Source: JBKEAJ01 sp047972135
GTDB lineage: Bacteria; Bacteroidota; Bacteroidia; Bacteroidales; Prolixibacteraceae
Length of the DNA stretch: 50,648 nt
Direction: 5' to 3'
NCBI GenBank assembly: GCA_047972135.1
Contig: JBKEAJ010000016.1
Location: 1-50,648, forward strand
Shown here: piece after piece, positions 34,389-42,501 of the stretch
Position numbering within the stretch: position 1 is the first letter of the stretch
How the letters are laid out: each line of letters begins with the position of its first letter
Notes under the pieces: generated by a model
Database searches by the model: none
Seen by the model: only the letters and a program-made list of their open reading frames with translations
What the model was told of the DNA's origin: nothing
Made by a program: the position numbers and the translations under genes

Positions 34389-36884
34389 CTACATCATATT
34401 CATATCATCCATTGTGCCGCCATCGTCCATACCACCATTTGTGCGGTTTCCTCGATTTTCTTTGTAGTTATTAAATCTGTACGACAGTGATACCCCAAAT
34501 ACTCTGGTTTCTCTCTCAAACTCATAATCAGTATGGAAGTTATCTCCAAAGCTCGAACCTTCAAAATTCATAGTTCCAAATACATTTGTAAGTTTCAGCG
34601 TTACATCCAGGGTATTTGGAATAATACTGTGTTTATATGCCACATTTGAAAAGAAGAATGCGCCTCTATCACCCTGAGCTGAAGCCGAGGGACCTCTATA
34701 CATATTAGAGAGTTGCAGTTTGCCGTTTTTAAGAACACTTGCTGTCAGGTTAAGTCTACCGCTTTGTGTCAGGCTGGTTCTTGTTGTCTTGTCTCCGGTG
34801 GTCTCATCACTTGTAGTAATTCCATACTCATAAAAACTGTAGCTAGCATTTACCAATAGCCACTTAAAGGCATTGAAGTTTGCCATTATTTCGCCGCCTA
34901 CTGAGTAGTCATTATCTGCATTTCTCACAGTATTTACAAAGGTTCCATCATCAAGCACACTTGTAAATCGTGTAATTTTATCGTCTGTATTTCTGTAGAA
35001 TAACTCGGCACTTGCATAAGAATTCCCCGAGAAGTTACGCAGATAATTAAATTCCAGCGAGTTACTATACTCTGGATTAAGATTTGGGTCTCCCTGAAAA
35101 ATCGTTGTCAAATCCTCATAAGTGGGAAAAGGGTCGAGGTCTCTGCCTCTCGGTCTGGATACTCGTCGGCTGTAACTCATCGACATCTGATTCTTATCCA
35201 AGAACTTATAGGATGTATGAATGGATGGATAAATCTCAAAATTTTTCCATATATTAGATTCTTGTCCTGTCACTGTTGTTCCTACGTCTCTGTAAGTATG
35301 CTCGCCTCTCACTCCCAACATATAACCAAAGTTCCCCAACTGTCCTGATGCAGAAGCATACAATGCAGATATAAGGCGTTCATAATCAAGAGTTCCTGTT
35401 TGATTCAGGGCATTTACACCGTCCCATGAGTTAGCGGCAGTATCGTAAAATTGAAGAGTAAAATCTTCTTTAGATTTATCATAAATAAACTCTACGCCCG
35501 TTTCAAGATTTAGTTTGTCGCTAAACTTTTTGGTGTAGTCTGTTTTAAAATTCATTTCAAAATCTTCGTCATCTTCTGTACTTTTCGAACGACTCAGGTA
35601 ATCATAAACATTTGCATAAGTTTGGTCGGAGTAATACTCTTCGTTTGTTTCTGGGCTTTCTCCCTCACGGTTCGACACTTGCAAATACGATTGAATATTG
35701 TGGTCTATATCTCCACCGAAATCATGGCTAAAATTTAGCTGCCCCCTGTAATAATTGCGTTTTCTATCTGAATTTGAGACTAGTCGGGAGTATATGTCTT
35801 CTGTCGCAGGACTGGTGTACACATGTTTATTGGACTCATTATCTCTGCCACCACCCCACTGACCTATTTCTCCTTGCGCGCCAAATATGGAATTTGGCGA
35901 GACATTCCATTCTCCTCCTAGTCGCAGTCCATAACTTTTTCTATTAAAATTCCCCTCGCCATTTTCTACTCTATATGTAGTGTCTGCTCCTGCCCATTGG
36001 TATCTGGAGGAATTTCTATTTCCATAGAATGTCGTATTTCTATAATTAGCTGATACTGTGTACATAGCCTTTTCTCTTTTCATTGAAACTGTAGCATCCG
36101 CTTGATATTTATCGTTAGTTTCTACGGAAGCATTTATCACTCCCGACATTCCCTCCATCGCTCTCTTTTTGAGCACGATATTCAGGATTCCGCCTGTTCC
36201 TTCGGGGTTATATTTCACCGATGGATTTGTAATAATCTCTATATTTTCGATGCTTGACGCTGGGATTTGCTCTAGGGCTTCTGTACCTGTCAGCACTGAT
36301 GGTTTCCCGTTGATAAGTACTTGAAAATTTGACGAGCCTCTGACAGTAACATTACCTTCGAGGTCGACGTTTATGGAAGGGACATTTTCCAGTGCATCGA
36401 CAGCCGTACCACCAATGGCATTAAGGTCGCTACCGACATTCACAACTTTCTTGTCGATTTGGTATTCCACCTGCCGTCTTTGCGCTACTACTTCCACTTC
36501 ATTGAGTATATTCTCGCTTGATAGTGCTATTTTTCCCAACTCAACAGTTGTTTTATCGGACTCTATACCAAACTGTAAATCATTTTTTGAGGCAAAGCCC
36601 ATCATCGATACCTCTGCATAAAACTTTCCGAAGGGCAAGTCGCCGACTTCAAAATTTCCCTCCTCGTCCGTAATTCCTCCTGACACTAGAGATGAATCCG
36701 CAGATTTAAATATCCTTACTGTCGAATATTCCAGAGCATGCCCCGATGATTTGTCGACCACTACACCTTTCACTACGCCTACTTTTCCTCTTTCCATGCC
36801 TCCTGCCGGTTGCGCAGCCACCGCTGTGGATAATACTAGCGATATCGACATAAGGATACCTTTAAAAAAATAAGTTCTCTTCAT
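34389..36884 (-). CDS. TonB-dependent-receptor-like outer membrane barrel (PF14905 type)
   Basis: 831 residues. Signal peptide, then a carboxypeptidase-regulatory-like Ig domain at about 35-115 (GVVVDKSSGHALEYSTVRIF). A plug domain at about 130-240 includes DALENVPSINVDLEGNVTVRGSSNFQVLINGKP and I-E-I-I-T-N-P-S-V-K-Y-N-P-E-G-T-G-G-I-L-N-I-V-L-K. The large barrel is of the 'outer membrane protein beta-barrel family' and closes with G-V-S-L-S-Y-R-F-N. An unusual C-terminal extension after the last strand is rich in Gly, Asp and Met. No SusD-like partner is adjacent, so this is probably not a glycan importer; substrate unknown. Single-gene unit. Confidence 0.88.
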   Translation of the reverse strand: MKRTYFFKGILMSISLVLSTAVAAQPAGGMERGKVGVVKGVVVDKSSGHALEYSTVRIFKSADSSLVSGGITDEEGNFEVGDLPFGKFYAEVSMMGFASKNDLQFGIESDKTTVELGKIALSSENILNEVEVVAQRRQVEYQIDKKVVNVGSDLNAIGGTAVDALENVPSINVDLEGNVTVRGSSNFQVLINGKPSVLTGTEALEQIPASSIENIEIITNPSVKYNPEGTGGILNIVLKKRAMEGMSGVINASVETNDKYQADATVSMKREKAMYTVSANYRNTTFYGNRNSSRYQWAGADTTYRVENGEGNFNRKSYGLRLGGEWNVSPNSIFGAQGEIGQWGGGRDNESNKHVYTSPATEDIYSRLVSNSDRKRNYYRGQLNFSHDFGGDIDHNIQSYLQVSNREGESPETNEEYYSDQTYANVYDYLSRSKSTEDDEDFEMNFKTDYTKKFSDKLNLETGVEFIYDKSKEDFTLQFYDTAANSWDGVNALNQTGTLDYERLISALYASASGQLGNFGYMLGVRGEHTYRDVGTTVTGQESNIWKNFEIYPSIHTSYKFLDKNQMSMSYSRRVSRPRGRDLDPFPTYEDLTTIFQGDPNLNPEYSNSLEFNYLRNFSGNSYASAELFYRNTDDKITRFTSVLDDGTFVNTVRNADNDYSVGGEIMANFNAFKWLLVNASYSFYEYGITTSDETTGDKTTRTSLTQSGRLNLTASVLKNGKLQLSNMYRGPSASAQGDRGAFFFSNVAYKHSIIPNTLDVTLKLTNVFGTMNFEGSSFGDNFHTDYEFERETRVFGVSLSYRFNNYKENRGNRTNGGMDDGGTMDDMNMM

Positions 36885-37117
36885 TTATTTTGTATTCTGA
36901 GATAACAAACTGACATTCGGACTATCAGATATCCGACTAACAGTCATTATCAGTATTTATAATCAGATTCGTTGTATACACTCGTATTTCCGAGTTATTT
37001 CAGCTGACTTACAACTACTCAGACCTCTTTTTCTACATTTGGTTTAATTTGTTCCCCGTTATTTTTTGTATATAATCCAGCGAAGATAAACTATTCAGCC
37101 AAAATACGCAAGCATGG

Positions 37118-37394
37118 TTTAAGGTTTAGTCGTTGAATCGTTTAAGGTTTAAAATGCTGTATGCCGTATGCTTTAGGCTATAAGCAAACAGCCTTGTTTA
37201 ATTGTTTGAAATTTAATGAACTACATTAATCAATGAATTGCCTCCTGCTTTAGCTGGAGGAATAATCAACAGCCAATAAACGAACGTCATTGCGAGGAGC
37301 TGGCGACGAAGCAATCTCCTGCAACGAAGTACAGATTGCCACGCTACGCTCGCAATGACGATAAAATGTAGATACTACGATATTACAAAGCTGC
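37118..37394 (-). repeat. Composite interspersed repeat, copy B (inverted)
   Basis: Reverse-complement of copy A. The palindrome is at 37285-37360 and is almost identical to that at 13523-13598, including the flanking TAATATCGTAGTATCTACA spacer. The other side carries the CTTATAGCCTAAAGCATACG/GCATACAGCATTTT module. The TTGCAATAAGCTGTAAGC end module is missing. Confidence 0.88.
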
Positions 37395-37434
37395 GATGTT
37401 GACTGTTACAGGCTGAAAGCCTGAATCAGTTCAG

Positions 37435-37453
37435 CCCATGGCAACGCCATGGG
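37435..37453. repeat. Perfect palindromic hairpin CCCATGGC/GCCATGGG
   Basis: An 8-bp perfect stem around a three-base loop, next to GGCTGAAAGCCTGAATCAG. It resembles short intergenic palindromes common in Bacteroidales; no T run follows, so it is probably not a terminator. Confidence 0.6.
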
Positions 37454-37542
37454 GAAAGATGCACCACCAAACCCGTAAGGTTAAGGATTGCAGGATGATG
37501 ATATACATTAAGAATAAAAATTAATAATGAAAAATGCACCCA

Positions 37543-37583
37543 CCCCGCCTGCGACACCCCGCCTACACAAGGAGGGGATTTAA
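37543..37583 (+). repeat. GC-rich intergenic module (copy 1 of 2)
   Basis: CCCCGCCTGCGACACCCC, then CAAGGAGGGGATTTAAA. A second copy lies at 46368-46409. Both sit in gene-free intergenic blocks beside parts of the palindromic repeat. Confidence 0.75.
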
Positions 37584-37724
37584 ATTCCCTTTTTAAGAAC
37601 AACTCTTTTGACTGAATAGTTACAGCAACGATAAACAAATAAAAAAAAGTTTTTTTTCGGCAAATGTGTAACATTTAAGAAACCGGGCTGTCTTTAATTT
37701 ACAAAGAACCAAAAATTAAATAAG

Positions 37725-38570
37725 ATGACACGCAATGCATTAATCACATTATTACTGTTCTTAGCATACACAGACGGTTATGCTCAGGACTCAGAAATCA
37801 TAGAGAAAAGTCTGAATCTAAAATCTTTTAGTGCCATCGACATTGGCTTTTGCTTTGATGTGGAGGTCAGTTTGGGCAGCCCTCAAACCGTAGAAGTTAC
37901 CTATGAATCAGAATTAAGCGACAAAGTAGAATTTTATGTTAGCAATGGTACCTTTGTTGCCAAAATCAAAAACGACAATTGGCTTAAGCAAGGTTTCTTT
38001 GGAAGCAAATCTGAAAAGGTCGACACCAAACCCACAATCAAGATAACGATGTCTGAGCTAAAAAGCATAGATGCCAGCGGTGCTTCATCAATAAAGGTTT
38101 TAGACAAAATCGACAGAGACAAGCTGTCGATAGATGCCAGCGGTGCTTCGAGCGTTGTGCTGTCGTTGGCTGTCAACAACTTATCGCTCGATGCTAGTGG
38201 CTCAAGTCTAGTGAAGCTCGAAGGCTTGGCAGAATCGACTTCACTAGATGTGTCGGGAAGTAGCAGAGTAACAATGAATATTGACAGCAAAACAGTGGCA
38301 GCAGACGTATCGGGAGGCTCATTATTAGGCTTGACGGGCAAATGTAATATAATCAGTATCGACTGCTCTGGTGGATCATCAATAAATGCCGACAACTACA
38401 AGTGCAAAGACCTCAGCATATCGGCAAGTGGGGCAGCAAGAACATCTATATCGGCAAGCAATGACGTATCGGCAGAGGCATCGGGAGCAAGTTCTGTCCG
38501 TATCAGCGGTTCGCCCTCGGGAAAAATCAGCAAGAGTAGTAGTGGTGCAAGTTCTATTAGTATCAACTAA
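37725..38570 (+). CDS. Secreted GIN-domain (DUF2807) protein
   Basis: 281 residues. A signal peptide ends at D-G-Y-A-Q. The start S-L-N-L-K-S-F-S-A-I-D-I-G-F-C-F-D-V-E-V is the typical 'putative auto-transporter adhesin, head GIN domain' opening. From about residue 115 the chain is a series of degenerate 18-22-residue repeats built on I-D-A-S-G-A-S-S (later D-V-S-G-S-S, D-C-S-G-G-S, E-A-S-G-A-S-S), consistent with a right-handed beta-helix with a Ser/Ala/Gly ladder. Location is probably periplasm or cell surface. Function is not established for the family. Confidence 0.87.
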   Translation: MTRNALITLLLFLAYTDGYAQDSEIIEKSLNLKSFSAIDIGFCFDVEVSLGSPQTVEVTYESELSDKVEFYVSNGTFVAKIKNDNWLKQGFFGSKSEKVDTKPTIKITMSELKSIDASGASSIKVLDKIDRDKLSIDASGASSVVLSLAVNNLSLDASGSSLVKLEGLAESTSLDVSGSSRVTMNIDSKTVAADVSGGSLLGLTGKCNIISIDCSGGSSINADNYKCKDLSISASGAARTSISASNDVSAEASGASSVRISGSPSGKISKSSSGASSISIN

Positions 38571-38581
38571 CAATCACAAAA

Positions 38582-38634
38582 CGTAGACTATTAAGCCCGA
38601 ATTGCCGTGTGCAGTTTGGGCTTAATAGTCTACG
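38582..38634. terminator. Strong bidirectional terminator
   Basis: A perfect 17-bp stem: CGTAGACTATTAAGCCC (38582-38598) and its complement (38618-38634), followed by GTTTTTTCTC on the plus strand. It ends the GIN-domain gene. On the minus strand it overlaps the final codons and TAA stop of the T9SS plug-like gene, and the ACAAAACG flank gives a weaker T run. Confidence 0.88.
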
Positions 38635-39908
38635 GTTTTTTCTCTTGAGTTTATGGTCTGATAGCCGACCAGTCGGTCATAGCGCGCGCCGATGGGTTTA
38701 TAGTAAACCAAAACCATGTATTCATTTTCGGTTTCCCAATGTGAACCTTCGTAAGAGATTGTATTTATTTCACTTCCGCCTTTTGGGATATAAGCATATA
38801 TATAGTTATACACTCCCTCTTTCAGATTTAGAGTGCATGTATAGGCTTGCTCCTCATCGTTCCATCGCAGTTTATTCATTTCCGTACACTGCCAATTTGT
38901 TAAAGCTCCGTAGACATATAAATCGCCACCGGGTATTCTTGCCGGCAGTCGCATTCTGAACTCCGTCAGTACATAGTCGGCATATAAGTCATAGTCCATT
39001 TCGAGGCGGTTTACGTTTTCCACCGTATAGCGACCGTTCATATCGCTGATGTCGATATAGTCATCGTAGGTTCTCATTTTATCGGTATTAAGCCATGCCC
39101 AATACCGTCCCTCTCTCACACTCGACGACTCCACACCATAGCCGACTTTTCGGTTGTCCATTCTGACATCAAACATTCTAAACTCGTTGCCACCTTTAAA
39201 AACATGGGCAGGATTATAGTCGTATCTCAGGATACCATTAGAAAATGCCGAGGGTTTTAGGTCTGTTTGCCACATATCGGGACGTGCATTCTGAACAAGG
39301 GCAACACTAAAATCTGACATTGGATTTGTCGACGCCATATTTCTATGGTCAATCTGCATTGTCAGAGCCTGACTTTGTTCGGCATCGGCGGACAGACGAG
39401 CTTTTTCCACATTGCCGACAATAGATACACGTTTTTCCACAACATAAAATCGTTTTACAAATAAAATATCCTCAGGGTCGTCGTTTTGGTAGACTACAAA
39501 AGCATAATTCCCCGACAATTTTAGTTTCACATAGTCGTTAGGCAGAGTTACTTCGTAGTGTATATAATCTGTGAGAGTGCTCACCGACTGTTCGTAATCG
39601 TAAATAGGTTCATAGTCCGAGCCTTCAATATAATCTGTATAAGGGATATTCGATTTCTCCCAATTCCTGTCGCAGTGAACAATTTTGTAGTTCAGTCCTG
39701 AAAGCTGTTCACCAAGATTATCAAACTGAAACACAAGACCTTCGTTGGAATTCAGGTTTAACATGGGACTAGTAAGCTCATATCCATCTCTAAAACAACG
39801 AATTGACTCGACACCATTATTCAGCGTGTATGCTCCGTCAAAATAGCTCTGACTCTCAGCACTGAAAGTAAAAGAGCAAATTGCCATAAGCGATAATATA
39901 TATTTCAT
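38622..39908 (-). CDS. Type IX secretion system plug-like protein (DUF5103)
   Basis: 428 residues from the ATG at 39908; six upstream in-frame codons fall in a repeat and are unlikely to be coding. A signal peptide (MKYILSLMAICSFTFSAESQ) is followed by S-Y-F-D-G-A-Y-T-L-N-N-G-V-E-S-I-R-C-F-R-D-G-Y-E-L-T-S-P and the conserved H-C-D-R-N-W segment of the DUF5103 family. This family includes the Plug that closes the SprA translocon of T9SS. The C-terminus resembles an early-set Ig domain (GDLYVYGALTNWQ). No other T9SS structural gene lies in the window. The stop codon lies within the terminator stem. Confidence 0.82.
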   Translation of the reverse strand: MKYILSLMAICSFTFSAESQSYFDGAYTLNNGVESIRCFRDGYELTSPMLNLNSNEGLVFQFDNLGEQLSGLNYKIVHCDRNWEKSNIPYTDYIEGSDYEPIYDYEQSVSTLTDYIHYEVTLPNDYVKLKLSGNYAFVVYQNDDPEDILFVKRFYVVEKRVSIVGNVEKARLSADAEQSQALTMQIDHRNMASTNPMSDFSVALVQNARPDMWQTDLKPSAFSNGILRYDYNPAHVFKGGNEFRMFDVRMDNRKVGYGVESSSVREGRYWAWLNTDKMRTYDDYIDISDMNGRYTVENVNRLEMDYDLYADYVLTEFRMRLPARIPGGDLYVYGALTNWQCTEMNKLRWNDEEQAYTCTLNLKEGVYNYIYAYIPKGGSEINTISYEGSHWETENEYMVLVYYKPIGARYDRLVGYQTINSREKTVDY

Positions 39909-39913
39909 GTGCT

Positions 39914-40172
39914 TATAATTTTGCAATAAGCTGTAAGCTATAGGCTTTATGCTTTTGCTGTTTTTACTGTTTTTACTGTTTTTAATCGTCCGTCATTGCG
40001 AGCGTCAGCGAAGCAATCTGTTCGTTGTCGCTAGAGATTGCTTCGTCGCCAGCTCCTCGCAATGCCGTTCATTTATTAGCTGTTCGCTTATAGCCTAAAG
40101 CGTACGGCATATAGCATTTTTAACCTTCAACAGTTCAACGATTAAACCCTAAACCATTCAACGCCTAAACCT
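39914..40172 (+). repeat. Composite interspersed repeat, copy C
   Basis: End module TTTTGCAATAAGCTGTAAGC with TATAGGCTTTATGCTTTTGC; three tandem TGTTTTTAC units (39959-39985); palindrome at 39991-40067; then GCTTATAGCCTAAAGCGTAC with GGCATATAGCA and an ATTCAACG/TAAACC tail. It fills the gap between the plug-like gene and the HSDR_N-type gene. Confidence 0.88.
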
Positions 40173-40180
40173 TACATTTC

Positions 40181-40627
40181 TCACCTCGCAAAATACGGAA
40201 AATCCTCTAAAAACGCATAAGAATTTTTCTCATAATCCATTTTACAGACAAAATGTTCCATCCCGTTGGACACGCAGACGTACTCCGCCATAACACTAAA
40301 ATTATACTTCACAACTTGGTCAAAAACACTTTGCGAGATTTTGACACTTGGGGCTTTACATTCAATAAGCAACAAGGGCTTCATCTTTTTATTGTAGCAA
40401 AGCACATCAAAGCGGAACTCCTGTTCGTTGATAATAATTCTTCGTTCGACAGCAATCAAGCTCTTCGGGAAATCTCGATGTTGTGTCAGAAAGGCGATTA
40501 GGTGCTGACGAACATTCTCCTCCGGAGTTAGCAGCACATACATCTGTCGGCAGGGGTCGAAGACATGAGTTTTTCCCTTAACATCTTTCTGCTTATATTT
40601 GATATGAGGCAAATTAATTTTATCCAT
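40181..40627 (-). CDS. Stand-alone type I restriction HsdR N-terminal-like nuclease-fold protein
   Basis: 148 residues from the ATG at 40627 (ATG at 40639 is the alternative). The chain matches the HSDR_N_2 domain with a PD-(D/E)XK arrangement: the Asp in F-R-F-D-V-L-C-Y and I-E-C-K-A-P 16 residues on. P-E-E-N-V-R-Q-H-L-I-A-F-L lies near the start. There is no helicase, methylase or specificity subunit nearby, so this is not a restriction system. In Bacteroidetes such small proteins are often found beside holA, as here. Function is unknown; a DNA end- or branch-processing role is only a guess. Confidence 0.82.
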   Translation of the reverse strand: MDKINLPHIKYKQKDVKGKTHVFDPCRQMYVLLTPEENVRQHLIAFLTQHRDFPKSLIAVERRIIINEQEFRFDVLCYNKKMKPLLLIECKAPSVKISQSVFDQVVKYNFSVMAEYVCVSNGMEHFVCKMDYEKNSYAFLEDFPYFAR

Positions 40628-40641
40628 TATGGAAAACATTG

Positions 40642-40649
40642 TACTTTTG
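40642..40649 (+). promoter_or_regulatory. Promoter -7 box of amn-holA
   Basis: TACTTTTG on the plus strand fits TAnnTTTG, about 60 bases before the amn ATG, in the divergent gap with the HSDR_N-type gene. Confidence 0.5.
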
Positions 40650-40709
40650 CTACAACAATAATTATTATGCGAAAATAGGACATTTACTTGAGCCTTTAAA
40701 ATTACTGAT

Positions 40710-41480
40710 ATGAAGACACGCGAAGAGATAGTTGCCAATTGGCTGCCAAGATATACGGGAAGAGAATTGAAAGATTTTGGTCAACATATATTACTGACAA
40801 ATTTCCAGAATTATGTAGATATGTTTGCCGAGAAGTTTGATACCGAAGTAATTGGCGAGGATAAGAACATGCCCAATGCCAGTGCTAACGGTATCACCAT
40901 TATAAATTTCGGCATGGGCAGTCCCAATGCTGCCACAGTGATGGATTTGCTAAGTGTGATAAATCCAAAAGCCGTTTTATTTTTGGGTAAATGTGGAGCC
41001 TTGCGTCCTAAGAATAATTTAGGTGATTTCATATTACCTCTCGCAGCAATAAGAGGCGAAGGAACCTCGAACGACTATTTCCCTCCGGAGATACCTGCAC
41101 TTCCTGCTTTTAACTTGCAAAGGGCAATATCATCGACCATAAGAGACTATGAATCAGACTATTGGACGGGCACAGTTTATACTACCAACAAAAGGGTTTG
41201 GGAACACGACGATAATTTCAAAGACTATTTGAAATCGACAAAGGCATTGGGTATAGACATGGAGACCGCCACCTTGTTTGTGGTAGGTTTCTACAATCAG
41301 ATACCCACAGGCGCACTGTTGTTGGTGTCCGACCAACCGATGATATCCAGTGGAGTAAAAACCGACAAGAGTGATATTTTTGTAACACAGAATTTTGTAC
41401 AAAATCACTTAGACATAGGTATCAAATCACTATTAGAAATAAAAGACCAGAAACGTTCAGTTCGACACCTAAGATTTTAG
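40710..41480 (+). CDS. amn: AMP nucleosidase
   Basis: 256 residues of the nucleoside phosphorylase fold. Family blocks include VANWLPRYTGRELKDFG at the N-terminus, N-F-G-M-G-S-P-N-A-A-T-V-M-D-L, GKCGALRPKNNLGDF, A-A-I-R-G-E-G-T-S-N-D-Y-F-P-P-E and G-I-D-M-E-T-A-T-L-F with the substrate Glu. It hydrolyses AMP to adenine and ribose 5-phosphate. Bacteroidetes carry this short form, without the N-terminal regulatory domain of E. coli Amn. The holA gene begins three bases after the stop codon. Confidence 0.92.
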   Translation: MKTREEIVANWLPRYTGRELKDFGQHILLTNFQNYVDMFAEKFDTEVIGEDKNMPNASANGITIINFGMGSPNAATVMDLLSVINPKAVLFLGKCGALRPKNNLGDFILPLAAIRGEGTSNDYFPPEIPALPAFNLQRAISSTIRDYESDYWTGTVYTTNKRVWEHDDNFKDYLKSTKALGIDMETATLFVVGFYNQIPTGALLLVSDQPMISSGVKTDKSDIFVTQNFVQNHLDIGIKSLLEIKDQKRSVRHLRF

Positions 41481-41483
41481 TAT

Positions 41484-42494
41484 ATGGCTGATTACAAATC
41501 TATCATCAAGGATTTAAAAGCGAAGAATTACAAGCCTATTTATCTATTGATGGGCGAAGAACCCTTTTATATCGACAAAATCACCGACTATATTGTTGAC
41601 AATGTTCTCAGCGAAGACGAAAAAATTTTCAACCAGAGCATAATGTATGGTAAGGACATAACAGTAAACGACATTGTCAATACCGCACTGCGCTACCCTA
41701 TGGGAGCTGAGTATCAGGTGGTCGTAATCAAAGAAGCGCAGCAGATACATGCCACACAGTTCGAGAAGCTCACAAAATACGCCGAAAGTCCAAATCCATC
41801 GACTATCCTAGTACTCAATCTGAAAGGTAAGTCAATGGACAAAAGGAAAAAGCTGACAAAACTAATCGATAAAAATGGTGTTCTTTTTGAAAGCTCCAAG
41901 ATAAGAGACTATGAGGTTTCAAAATGGATAGAAGCCTATGTCAAGGGACAGGGTTATACTCTAAGCACACAGACATCGATGCTATTAGGGGAATATTTGG
42001 GAACAGACCTCAAAAAAATCACCAACGAGCTATCCAAACTATATATCAATATTGACAAAGGAGCAGCTATCACTCCCGAGCTTATTCAGGAATATATCGG
42101 TATCAGCAAGGATTACAATGTGTTTGAGCTGCAAGATGCTCTCAGTGCAAAGGACGTTTTGAAAGCCAACCGAATAGTGAGATATTTTGCAGACAACCAA
42201 TCATCTAATCCTATAACAGTAACAATTTCCACCCTTTTCGGCTACTACAAGAAGTTATTACAAATCAACTTAATGCAAGACAAGTCTATAATCAACGTTC
42301 GGAAAGAAATAGGTATTGGCAATGATTTCATCTGCCGAAAATATATTGAAACTGCCCGAAAGCATCACCCCACAAAATTAGTAAATATAATATCTTTATT
42401 ACGAGAATACGACATGAAATCGAAAGGCGTAGACAATGTATCGACAGATGCAGGCGAATTACAAAAAGAACTGATTTACAAGATATTACACTAG
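41484..42494 (+). CDS. holA: DNA polymerase III subunit delta
   Basis: 336 residues. The N-terminal AAA+-like domain opens I-Y-L-L-M-G-E-E-P-F-Y-I-D-K-I; the middle shows LTKLIDKNGVLFESSKI and Y-E-V-S-K-W-I; the C-terminal collar region has Y-N-V-F-E-L-Q-D-A-L. It is the wrench of the clamp loader that opens the beta clamp during replication. Second gene of the amn operon, ending 7 bases before the convergent lysE-type gene. Confidence 0.92.
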   Translation: MADYKSIIKDLKAKNYKPIYLLMGEEPFYIDKITDYIVDNVLSEDEKIFNQSIMYGKDITVNDIVNTALRYPMGAEYQVVVIKEAQQIHATQFEKLTKYAESPNPSTILVLNLKGKSMDKRKKLTKLIDKNGVLFESSKIRDYEVSKWIEAYVKGQGYTLSTQTSMLLGEYLGTDLKKITNELSKLYINIDKGAAITPELIQEYIGISKDYNVFELQDALSAKDVLKANRIVRYFADNQSSNPITVTISTLFGYYKKLLQINLMQDKSIINVRKEIGIGNDFICRKYIETARKHHPTKLVNIISLLREYDMKSKGVDNVSTDAGELQKELIYKILH

Positions 42495-42501
42495 CACATA
42501 G

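Larger units (their letters stand above)
36885..37724. other. 840-base intergenic mosaic of repeat modules
   Basis: No coding sequence is supported here. Besides the composite repeat at 37118-37394 it holds CCTCC-TGCTTTAGCT-GGAGG (near 37241-37260), GGCTGAAAGCCTGAATCAG (37411-37429), a perfect CCCATGGC/GCCATGGG hairpin (37435-37453) and the CCCCGCCTGCG...AAGGAGGGGA module at 37543-37583. The rest before 37118 is AT-rich 5' flank of the TonB-barrel gene, without a clear -7 box. Confidence 0.6.

Noticed and set aside
40181..40627. Type I restriction-modification system
   Set aside because: Only an HsdR N-terminal-like domain is present; helicase, HsdM and HsdS are absent nearby.
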